Below are positions 34,778 through 41,975 of a stretch of 64,000 nucleotides of DNA, piece by piece (position 1 is the stretch's first letter; every line of letters begins with the position of its first letter). The stretch spans positions 90,289 through 154,288 of the forward strand of contig JAQWTL010000033.1 of assembly GCA_029242715.1 (NCBI GenBank). The letters are read 5' to 3'. Both the position numbers and the translations under genes were made by a program. Origin of the DNA: Phycisphaerales bacterium (GTDB taxonomy: Bacteria > Planctomycetota > Phycisphaerae > Phycisphaerales > SM1A02). The notes beneath the pieces were generated by a model, which saw only the letters and a list, made by a program, of their open reading frames with translations, made no database searches and was not told where the DNA came from.

Positions 34778-35908
34778 ATGACGCCAGATCACAAGACGAA
34801 GCTGGCCCGGGCCGCGTCTGGTCTCATGTCAAAGCCGATCCATGCCATTCTCCTAGCCTCGATTGCCTTGCTTTTAACGCCATCTCTGAACTCCTTCGTG
34901 ATGGCTGATGAAGTTGCCACAGTGCCAAGCAATGCACCTGTATGCGATGGCGCAGCCCCTTGGCCAACAATGTTCGCGCCACGGAGCGCACCGGCTCAAG
35001 AAATCCTGAACATCACATGGCTGGTCATCGGCATTGTTGGTGCCCTGGGAATCATTGTGATGACGATGATCATCTTCAGCATCATCCGCTATCGCTACAA
35101 GGAAGGCGATGATGAAACCGAGCCAGCACAAATTTATGGCAGCAATCCAATCGAATTGGCCTGGACCATCCTGCCAACCCTGATTGTCTTCGTGTTGTTC
35201 ATGGTTTCGGCCCGTGGCATCTTCGAAATCGAAAAGGAAACCCCACCAGAAGGTTCCCTGGAAGTCACCGTTGTCGGACACCGATGGTGGTGGGAATTCG
35301 AATACCCCGAGTATGGGTTCGTGACTGCCAATGAACTCCATATACCCATTGGCGATGATGGCACACCGATCCCGACTTTCCTCAGCCTTCAGTCGGCAGA
35401 TGTCATCCATTCGTTCTGGGTTCCCCAACTTGCTGGCAAGACAGACGTCGTTCCCAATCGTGACAAGAATCACCTGTGGCTCCAACCAAACATGGCTGGC
35501 AAGTACCTGGGCCAATGCGCTGAATACTGCGGCGGCGCCCATGCGAACATGCTGATCACGGTGATCGTGGAACCCGAATCAGAATTCAAGAAGTGGGTCG
35601 CCAACCAGCAGAAATCTGCTGCTGTTGTTCCGGCCGCGACCAAGGGTCGCCATATCTTTGAACGCACCGCTTGTATCAACTGTCATACCGTCCGAGGCAC
35701 CGTGGCGAACGGAACGTTTGCCCCTGATCTGACTCACTTCATGAGCCGCAGCATTCTTGGGGCAGGTGCCGCTCCGAACAACCCGAAGACTCTACGCCAA
35801 TGGGTCTTTGATCCACAGACCATCAAGCCGGGCTGCGACATGCCGGCCATGAAACTGACCAATGAAGAAATCGACCTCGTGTGCGACTACCTGGAGACAC
35901 TCAAGTGA
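34778..35908 (+). CDS. coxB: Cytochrome c oxidase subunit II with fused cytochrome c (caa3 type)
   Basis: A 376-residue protein with an N-terminal signal/first hydrophobic region (about 15-45), two membrane spans (around 83-105 and 129-147), then the CuA cupredoxin domain: HRWWWEFEYP, DVIHSFWVPQLAGKTD and the CuA ligands in CAEYCGGAHANM. At residue 298 a class I cytochrome c domain begins with CINCH and ends with a methionine-containing MPAMKL segment, the axial ligand. This is the caa3 type, where the fused heme c feeds CuA. The ATG follows a GGGAG ribosome-binding site by nine bases. It is the first gene of the respiratory block and overlaps coxA by four bases. Confidence 0.95.
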   Translation: MTPDHKTKLARAASGLMSKPIHAILLASIALLLTPSLNSFVMADEVATVPSNAPVCDGAAPWPTMFAPRSAPAQEILNITWLVIGIVGALGIIVMTMIIFSIIRYRYKEGDDETEPAQIYGSNPIELAWTILPTLIVFVLFMVSARGIFEIEKETPPEGSLEVTVVGHRWWWEFEYPEYGFVTANELHIPIGDDGTPIPTFLSLQSADVIHSFWVPQLAGKTDVVPNRDKNHLWLQPNMAGKYLGQCAEYCGGAHANMLITVIVEPESEFKKWVANQQKSAAVVPAATKGRHIFERTACINCHTVRGTVANGTFAPDLTHFMSRSILGAGAAPNNPKTLRQWVFDPQTIKPGCDMPAMKLTNEEIDLVCDYLETLK

Positions 35909-37584
35909 CCATACTTGAAAAACCCAAGCAGACTCTGCACACGAAGGATCCCAATGCCTCCTTCCTGTCGTACATGCACCAGTGGATTGCGACTTCGGAT
36001 CACAAGAAACTTGGCGTGATGTACGTCACGACAGGCCTGCTGTTCTTCCTGATCGGCGGCCTCGAGGCTGCCATGATGCGTTGGCAACTCGCCTGGTCAG
36101 GAATGGATGTGGTCGGCCCAGAAGAGTTCAACCGGCTCTTCACGATGCACGGCACCACGATGGTCTTCCTCGTGGGCATGCCCATTCTGCTGGGTGTCGC
36201 AAACTACCTGGTCCCCCTCATGATCGGGGCCAGAGATCTTGCCTTCCCTCGATTGAACGCATTCGGATTCTGGCTGTTCTTCTTTGGCGGCCTGCTTCTT
36301 TACTTCAGCTACTTTGGCGCCCAGGGCCTTTACGGAATGGGTTCTGCTCCAGATGTCGGCTGGTTTGCCTACGCACCGTTGACTGAGCGGACATTCAGCC
36401 GCGGCCACAGCACCGACTACTGGATCCTCGGGATCGGCATCAGTGGCTTCGGGTCAATTGCCACCGGCATCAATCTGATCACGACGATTCTGACCATGCG
36501 CTGCCCTGGCATGTCGCTGATGAAGATGCCTCTGTTCGTATGGCTCATGTTCATCGATGCCATCCTGATCATGATCGCGATGCCTCCACTCACAGCGGCA
36601 CAGATCATGCTGCTGTTCGATCGCTGGCTCGGAGCACACTTCTTCGATACCCAGGGAGGAGGTTCAGCGGTCCTTTGGCAAAACCTGTTCTGGTTCTTCG
36701 GACACCCGGAGGTCTACATCCTCATTTTGCCGGCCTTTGCCTATGTATCGGAGATCATTCCGGTCTTCAGCCGAAAGGTCATCTTCGGCTATCCACTCAT
36801 GGTGGCGGCCACCATCGCCATCGGATTCATATCCCTTGGCGTCTGGGTGCATCACATGTTCGCACTCGGACTCAGCCCGATGGTCAATGCCATCTTCATG
36901 GGCTCAACGATGCTGATCGCGGTCCCGACTGGCATCAAGATGTTCAACTGGATCGCCACGTTGTATGGCGGAAGAATCCGATTCCAGACCCCGATGCTCT
37001 TTTCACTGGGGTTCCTGACCCAGTTCCTCCTTGGAGGCCTGACAGGCATCATGCTTGCCGTCGTCCCCTTCGACTGGCAGGTTAGTGACTCTTACTTCGT
37101 CGTCGGGCACTTCCATTACGTGCTGTTCGGCGGCCTGGTGTTCTCGATCTTTGCCGCCATCTATTACTGGATGCCAAAGGTAACCGGAAGGATGTTGAGC
37201 GAAACACTGGGCAAGTGGCACTTCTGGCTGCTCTTCATCGGATTCAATCTGACCTTTGGCCCGATGCATGTCAGCGGAATGCTCGGTATGCCGCGTCGCA
37301 TCTATACCTATCATCCGGACAGGGGCTGGGAACTCTGGAACCTGCTCTCCTCAATCGGCGTGCTGTTCCAGATCGCAGCCATCCTCTTCTTCACCTACAA
37401 CGTGCTGAACAGCCTCTTCAAAGGCAAGAAGGCCGGTGATGATCCATGGGATGCCTGGACGCTTGAATGGGAAACGACGTCTCCACCACCTGAATACAAC
37501 TTCCCTGAAATCCCGACCGTCCACAGCCGTCGCCCACTTTGGGACAAGAAGCACCCTGAAGATCCAGACTGGAAGTACGAGTAG
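35905..37584 (+). CDS. coxA: Cytochrome c oxidase subunit I
   Basis: The catalytic subunit, with heme a, heme a3 and CuB, about 559 residues and twelve spans. Ligands are readable: the early FTMHGTTM histidine for heme a, WFFGHPEVYILILP with the CuB histidine, the D-channel glutamate and the cross-linked tyrosine, WVHHMF for the CuB pair, and VVGHFHYVLFGG for the two hemes. The E and Y in GHPEVYI place it in the A1 proton-pumping class. The start is GTG at 35905, overlapping the coxB stop as GTGA; a frame extending to 35881 would overlap more and is less likely. Confidence 0.96.
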   Translation: MTILEKPKQTLHTKDPNASFLSYMHQWIATSDHKKLGVMYVTTGLLFFLIGGLEAAMMRWQLAWSGMDVVGPEEFNRLFTMHGTTMVFLVGMPILLGVANYLVPLMIGARDLAFPRLNAFGFWLFFFGGLLLYFSYFGAQGLYGMGSAPDVGWFAYAPLTERTFSRGHSTDYWILGIGISGFGSIATGINLITTILTMRCPGMSLMKMPLFVWLMFIDAILIMIAMPPLTAAQIMLLFDRWLGAHFFDTQGGGSAVLWQNLFWFFGHPEVYILILPAFAYVSEIIPVFSRKVIFGYPLMVAATIAIGFISLGVWVHHMFALGLSPMVNAIFMGSTMLIAVPTGIKMFNWIATLYGGRIRFQTPMLFSLGFLTQFLLGGLTGIMLAVVPFDWQVSDSYFVVGHFHYVLFGGLVFSIFAAIYYWMPKVTGRMLSETLGKWHFWLLFIGFNLTFGPMHVSGMLGMPRRIYTYHPDRGWELWNLLSSIGVLFQIAAILFFTYNVLNSLFKGKKAGDDPWDAWTLEWETTSPPPEYNFPEIPTVHSRRPLWDKKHPEDPDWKYE

Positions 37585-37591
37585 CCATTCC

Positions 37592-38230
37592 ATGACTCAA
37601 GCTACTGCCAAATCGATGCCTTCTGCCTCCACGATGGAAGCCCCCGTTGCACCCCGACGGAACCTCAATCGTGGCAAGCTTGGCATGGCCTGCCTGATCT
37701 GCTCGGAGATCACGTTCTTCGGCACCTTGTTGGCGACGTACCTGTTCTACATCGGCCGAGATATCTCGGGGCCCTACCCACAGGATGTCCTGGATATCTC
37801 CGTGGCTCCGATGAAGGTCGTATTCAACTCCATCTTCCTGCTCACCAGTTCCATCTGGATCGTGCTGGCAGTCAAGGCGCTTCGAAAGGGTCGCATCAAG
37901 ACCTTTGCCTGCTGGTGGCTCCTGACGATCCTCTTTGGCGTGGAATTCCTGGTGGGAACCGGGATGGAGTGGTACGGACTGATTGTTGATGACGGCCTGA
38001 CCATCAGAACCAACCTCTTTGGCTCTGGGTTCTATACAGTCGTCGGCTTCCATGCTGGCCACGTCTGCTGCGGACTGATCCTGCTGACCATCATCTTCAT
38101 CCTCACCCTCTGTGGCTACATGCACAAACGTCATACCCACAAGGTGGACATGCTTTCCTGGTATTGGCACTTCGTTGACGGTATCTGGATCGCCGTCTTT
38201 ACCATTGTCTACATTCTTGGAACTGCCTGA
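37592..38230 (+). CDS. coxC: Cytochrome c oxidase subunit III
   Basis: A 212-residue membrane protein with five spans, shorter than the seven-span mitochondrial type, as in many bacterial caa3 oxidases. It has the conserved KLGMACLICSEITFFGTLLA with the membrane glutamate, VGFHAGHVCCGLILL with the His-x-x-His-like pair, and WYWHFVDGIWIAVFTIVYI at the C-terminus. The ATG at 37592 is seven bases after coxA, and the longer open frame to 37436 lies inside coxA. Subunit III stabilises the active site and proton uptake. It continues the operon toward the unknown membrane protein 17 bases downstream. Confidence 0.93.
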   Translation: MTQATAKSMPSASTMEAPVAPRRNLNRGKLGMACLICSEITFFGTLLATYLFYIGRDISGPYPQDVLDISVAPMKVVFNSIFLLTSSIWIVLAVKALRKGRIKTFACWWLLTILFGVEFLVGTGMEWYGLIVDDGLTIRTNLFGSGFYTVVGFHAGHVCCGLILLTIIFILTLCGYMHKRHTHKVDMLSWYWHFVDGIWIAVFTIVYILGTA

Positions 38231-38247
38231 TCGAGAACTGCTCGCCC

Positions 38248-39096
38248 ATGACCACTGACGAACTTCATCCAAGACCATCCGAACCACAAGGCATCGAACT
38301 TCCGGCGCCAAGTAGTTCCCCCTTCACCTGCGCGTTCGGGGTCACCCTGATTGCTGCCGGGCTGGTCACACAATGGATCGTCACCATCATCGGCGCCATG
38401 ATCATGCTCATTGGCGCAATTGGCTGGTTCAAGGAAGTCCATCCTGATGATCGGGAAGAAACAATTCCCTTTGAGGAAGGACCTGCAGCAATCACTGCTC
38501 GCAACCAGAAGGTCCTTCGGCTGATGCAGGGCACTCGTCACAGGCAGCGTGTTCCCGCAGAAATACACCCATACTCCGCAGGTCTCTGGGGTGGCATCAT
38601 TGCAGGCATTGTCATGGCCGTTGTTGCCACCATTGGAAGCCTCATCGAACATGGCAGCCTCTGGTATGCGTGCAATCTTCTCTCCGCCACGATTCTCATT
38701 GGCGTTGAAAGCCAGACGGCCGAACAACTTGCTCAATTCAATTCAACCAGCCTGATCGTCGCAATCACAATCCAGGTCGTGATGTCCATCTTCATTGGGC
38801 TGATCTATGGAGCAGTCTTGCCGATGATCCCCCGGTTCCAGTTGCTCTTTGCAGCCGCGTTCGTTCCTCTCCTGTGGACTGGCCTGACCTGGGCAACGAT
38901 CAGCGTGATCAACCCCACACTGCAAGCCAACATTGACTGGCTCTGGTTCATCGGTGCACAGATCACCTTTGGCCTGGTTGCTGGCTGGTGGATCATCCAC
39001 ACGGAAAAGATCGACACCATGCAGAACTGGAGTTATCTGGAACGAACAGGAATGGAATCACCGGGCATCCCGAGCCAGGGAGGCGAAGAATCTTGA
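38248..39096 (+). CDS. Membrane protein of unknown function in the oxidase operon
   Basis: A 282-residue protein with about seven hydrophobic spans: two early (VTLIAAGLVTQWIV and TIIGAMIMLIGAIGWF), then a 60-residue hydrophilic loop, then five (around residues 112-132, 140-155, 170-193, 198-220 and 230-250). It has no heme, copper or iron-sulfur motif. The loop EVHPDDREETIPFEEGPA is acidic. Its place between coxC and the diheme cytochrome c, with tight spacing (17 bases before, four-base overlap after), suggests an accessory or assembly subunit of the oxidase/bc complex. I do not recognise the family. Confidence 0.6.
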   Translation: MTTDELHPRPSEPQGIELPAPSSSPFTCAFGVTLIAAGLVTQWIVTIIGAMIMLIGAIGWFKEVHPDDREETIPFEEGPAAITARNQKVLRLMQGTRHRQRVPAEIHPYSAGLWGGIIAGIVMAVVATIGSLIEHGSLWYACNLLSATILIGVESQTAEQLAQFNSTSLIVAITIQVVMSIFIGLIYGAVLPMIPRFQLLFAAAFVPLLWTGLTWATISVINPTLQANIDWLWFIGAQITFGLVAGWWIIHTEKIDTMQNWSYLERTGMESPGIPSQGGEES

Positions 39097-39872
39097 CCTG
39101 GAAAGCCGCCATCCTGACGTGTTTGATGGGAACAGCCATTGTTGCTGCAGGCTGCGACTGGATGCCCGGCAAACCCACTGAAGCGGACAAGCCGGTGATC
39201 AAATCAACGATCACCGACTTCGAAATACTCTGGACAAACCAATGCTCCGGCTGCCATGGCGCAGATGGACGCTGGGGACCCGCACGCCCGCTGAATGACC
39301 CGCTCTACCTTGCTATTGCCGGCAAGGAATACGTGACTCGTGTCATTACCGATGGCGTACCCAATTCGCTCATGCCACCTTATGCACAACACCAGGGCGG
39401 CTCGATGACCGATGAGCAGATCAAGGATGTCGTTGATGGCATGTGGGAGCACTGGTCCAATCCGGACGCCATCAAGAACATGACGATCCCGGAAATGAGC
39501 GGCAAGCTTGGCAAAGCAAGTCGCGGGCAAGGACTCTTCACCACCTATTGCAGCGATTGCCATGGCAAGGACGGAAATGGCGGCAAGGCAGGATCAGTTG
39601 TCGACCCCACCTTCCTGTCGCTTGTCAGTGATCAGGCGCTTCGCTCCGCCGTCATCTGCGGCCGCATTGATCTTGGCATGCCCAACTTTGCTGGTTACTC
39701 CGGCGGGCACCGGCACAGTGGCCGATCCAAACTGGCTCCACTCAAAGATTCCCAGATCAGTGACATCGTCGCTTGGCTGACTTCTCACCGGGTCGATTAC
39801 CCCGGTCAACCCTATCCAAACACAACCACATTGGACGTCACCGCCGAGGTGACAGCTTCCGAAACGAACTGA
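39093..39872 (+). CDS. Diheme cytochrome c lipoprotein
   Basis: A 259-residue secreted protein. The signal peptide ends in VAAGC, a lipobox, so it should be a membrane-tethered lipoprotein. Two class I heme sites follow, CSGCHGADGRWGP (about residue 51) and CSDCHGKDGNGG (about residue 153), each with a later methionine candidate (SLMPPYAQH; LGMPNFAGY). It would shuttle electrons between the bc complex and oxidase, or be a fixed subunit. The start is TTG at 39093, overlapping the previous stop as TTGA, with a GGGAGG ribosome-binding site; the longer frame to 38988 lies inside the previous gene. The non-AUG start may reduce its translation. Confidence 0.85.
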   Translation: MTWKAAILTCLMGTAIVAAGCDWMPGKPTEADKPVIKSTITDFEILWTNQCSGCHGADGRWGPARPLNDPLYLAIAGKEYVTRVITDGVPNSLMPPYAQHQGGSMTDEQIKDVVDGMWEHWSNPDAIKNMTIPEMSGKLGKASRGQGLFTTYCSDCHGKDGNGGKAGSVVDPTFLSLVSDQALRSAVICGRIDLGMPNFAGYSGGHRHSGRSKLAPLKDSQISDIVAWLTSHRVDYPGQPYPNTTTLDVTAEVTASETN

Positions 39873-39890
39873 AACGAGAACACGTAGCGT

Positions 39891-40445
39891 ATGGCCGAGA
39901 ATTTTTCATACAGAGAAGCTCCTGACGTCTCGATGCTGGGCGAAGGCCCGACACCCGAGCCGCCGCGCCGCACGTTCCTTTTCTGGCTTGGAGCAGCGAT
40001 GAATGCCGCCGTCGGCGTGCTCATCGCATTGCCGATCCTGGGCTATGTCTTCAATTCCTGGCGTGGCTCTGGATGGCAGAAGTGGACCAAACTTGGCCCT
40101 GAGAAAGAATTCCCCAAGGGACAGACACGGCTGGCCTCCTACATCAATCCATTCCGTACTCCATGGGACGGCTATACCGCTGACACCCCATGCTGGGTCC
40201 GCCGACTTGAAGACGGCTCATTCACGGTTTTCGCAATCAATTGCGCGCACCTGGGATGTCCGGTGAGATGGTTCCCCGAATCCAAGCTTTTCATGTGCCC
40301 TTGCCACGGTGGTGTCTACTACGCGGATGGCTCTCATGCCGCAGGCCCTCCTCCACGAGGTCTCTATACCTACCAGCATCGAATCGTCGATGGCCAACTG
40401 GAGGTTCTTGCCGGCCGCCTGCCAACACTCCAACAGTCCGCCTGA
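39891..40445 (+). CDS. Rieske iron-sulfur protein of a bc-type complex
   Basis: A 184-residue Rieske protein with one N-terminal membrane span (about residues 29-52, FLFWLGAAMNAAVGVLIALP) and a soluble 2Fe-2S domain. Cluster box 1 is CAHLGCP (cysteine and histidine ligands near residue 118) and box 2 is CPCHGGVYYADG (near residue 136), both complete. A PPPRGLYTY segment follows, as in other Rieske proteins. It receives electrons from quinol and passes them to a cytochrome c domain. It lies 18 bases after the diheme cytochrome and 21 before cytochrome b, so the complex III parts are encoded together. Confidence 0.93.
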   Translation: MAENFSYREAPDVSMLGEGPTPEPPRRTFLFWLGAAMNAAVGVLIALPILGYVFNSWRGSGWQKWTKLGPEKEFPKGQTRLASYINPFRTPWDGYTADTPCWVRRLEDGSFTVFAINCAHLGCPVRWFPESKLFMCPCHGGVYYADGSHAAGPPPRGLYTYQHRIVDGQLEVLAGRLPTLQQSA

Positions 40446-40466
40446 CCTGAGGTTTCCAACGTCCTG

Positions 40467-41951
40467 ATGAACACTGCCCCGCTGAAAAGATTCCTGAACT
40501 GGTTTGAAAGCCGACTGCATCTCGCAGAGGTCATCGGCCCAAGTGCCACCCACTCGGTGCCAACCAGTGCACGGTGGTGGTACGTGTTCGGAAGCATGAC
40601 GCTGACGCTGTTCATTCTCCAGATCACAACAGGTATCTGCCTGGCGCTTGCGTATGTCCCCTCAGGCAATGAAGCCTGGGAATCGCTCATGTACATGAAC
40701 TATGAGCTGTACCTGGGATGGTTCCTGCGAGCCATGCACGTATGGGGCTCGCACCTCATGATCGCCTTCATGTCCATTCACATGATGCAGGTGTTCCTTT
40801 ATGGCGCGTTCAAGTTCCCCCGCGAACTGACATGGATCGTCGGACTGGGGCTCTTCCTCTGCACCTTGGCGATGGGCTTCACAGGACAGGTCTTGCGTTG
40901 GGATCAGGATGCCTACTGGGGCCTCAGTGTCGGCATGGCCATGGTGGGTCGTGTTCCATGGATTGGACCGGAACTGGTCCACTTCGTGCTCGGCGGTGCC
41001 ATCATCGGATCAGAAGCCCTTTCTCGATTCTTTGCGCTGCATGTCTTCGTTCTTCCCGGCGCCCTCTTCGGGCTCATTGGTCTCCACCTCCTGCTGGTCA
41101 TCAAGTGTGGCATCAATGAGACGCCCACGCCTGGCTATCTGGTGAACAAGAAGACCTACTTCGAGAAGTACGAGACGGAAGTCAAGAAGCGAGGCATGCC
41201 CTTCTTCCCCAATGCCGCTGCCAGAGACATGATCGCCGTGGCGATCACCCTCTTCCTGGTGATCCTTTTCGCTTCCCTCTACGGCCCATCCGGACCATCA
41301 GGCAAACCTGATCCAACTCTGATTGACACTGCTCCGGATCCTGACTTCTGGTTCATGTCCATCTTTGCCGTGCTGGCATTGCTGCCGCCATACATGGAAA
41401 CGTTCCTGATCATCGGGTTCCCCATCCTCGCGGCCACTGTTCTCATACTGCTGCCATTCATTTCAGGACGTGGCGAAAAGCATTGGAAACGCCGACCCTT
41501 CTCCGTAGTGTTCCTGCTCTTCCTGATGGTCACCCTTGGCGCACTGACCTACCTGGCCTATATCGCGCCATGGTCGCCGGTCATGAATGCCTGGAGAGGT
41601 ATCCCCACACCAATTGCTTATGTCAAAGGACGTACCCCGCTTCAGCTACAAGGCGCGATGGTTGTCCAGAACATGCAATGCAGAAACTGTCATGCACTCA
41701 AGGGGCGTGGTGGACACCGTGGCCCGGCCCTGGACGATGTCGCGACCAGACTCAATACCGACCAACTGATTCGCCAGGTCATTCAGGGCGGGGGCAACAT
41801 GCCCGCCTATGGAAAGAACCTGTCACCGGAAGCTGTCACTGCGGTCGTTTCCTTCCTGGACACCATGCATCCTGACTGGGAGCATGAACCCGCTGCTGAC
41901 TTCTCGATGTCCCCTGGGGAAACCCAGGACGCAGATCCACCCGTTTTCTAG
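40467..41951 (+). CDS. Cytochrome b with fused C-terminal cytochrome c domain
   Basis: A 494-residue protein. The N-terminal half is cytochrome b with two heme-b histidine pairs, H-x13-H in the AMHVWGSH span and H-x13-H in the ALHVFVLP span. The second part has further spans. Near residue 288 the quinol-site motif, PEWY in most bc complexes, reads PDFW. From about residue 405 there is a class I heme c site, CRNCHALKGRGGHRG, with a methionine in GNMPAYG. The protein thus joins the b and c1-like functions in one chain, as in several Gram-positive and planctomycete complexes. It is followed by a short hairpin and the CtaG-FixG gene. Confidence 0.92.
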   Translation: MNTAPLKRFLNWFESRLHLAEVIGPSATHSVPTSARWWYVFGSMTLTLFILQITTGICLALAYVPSGNEAWESLMYMNYELYLGWFLRAMHVWGSHLMIAFMSIHMMQVFLYGAFKFPRELTWIVGLGLFLCTLAMGFTGQVLRWDQDAYWGLSVGMAMVGRVPWIGPELVHFVLGGAIIGSEALSRFFALHVFVLPGALFGLIGLHLLLVIKCGINETPTPGYLVNKKTYFEKYETEVKKRGMPFFPNAAARDMIAVAITLFLVILFASLYGPSGPSGKPDPTLIDTAPDPDFWFMSIFAVLALLPPYMETFLIIGFPILAATVLILLPFISGRGEKHWKRRPFSVVFLLFLMVTLGALTYLAYIAPWSPVMNAWRGIPTPIAYVKGRTPLQLQGAMVVQNMQCRNCHALKGRGGHRGPALDDVATRLNTDQLIRQVIQGGGNMPAYGKNLSPEAVTAVVSFLDTMHPDWEHEPAADFSMSPGETQDADPPVF

Positions 41952-41965
41952 CGGATAGCCGCTAG
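41948..41965 (+). promoter_or_regulatory. Short hairpin over the cytochrome b stop codon
   Basis: CTAGCGG (41948-41954) and CCGCTAG (41959-41965) form a perfect seven-base-pair stem with a four-base loop. The TAG stop of the cytochrome b gene is inside the left arm, and the GTG of the next gene is ten bases after the right arm. No T-run follows, so this is not a clear terminator. It could tune expression between the respiratory subunits and the assembly genes. Confidence 0.35.
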
Positions 41966-41975
41966 GATCCTAGAC

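Noticed and set aside
37418..38311. A 297-codon minus-strand open frame rich in His, Asp and Gln
   Set aside because: It is antisense to coxA/coxC. The odd composition is what the reverse strand of hydrophobic codons gives.
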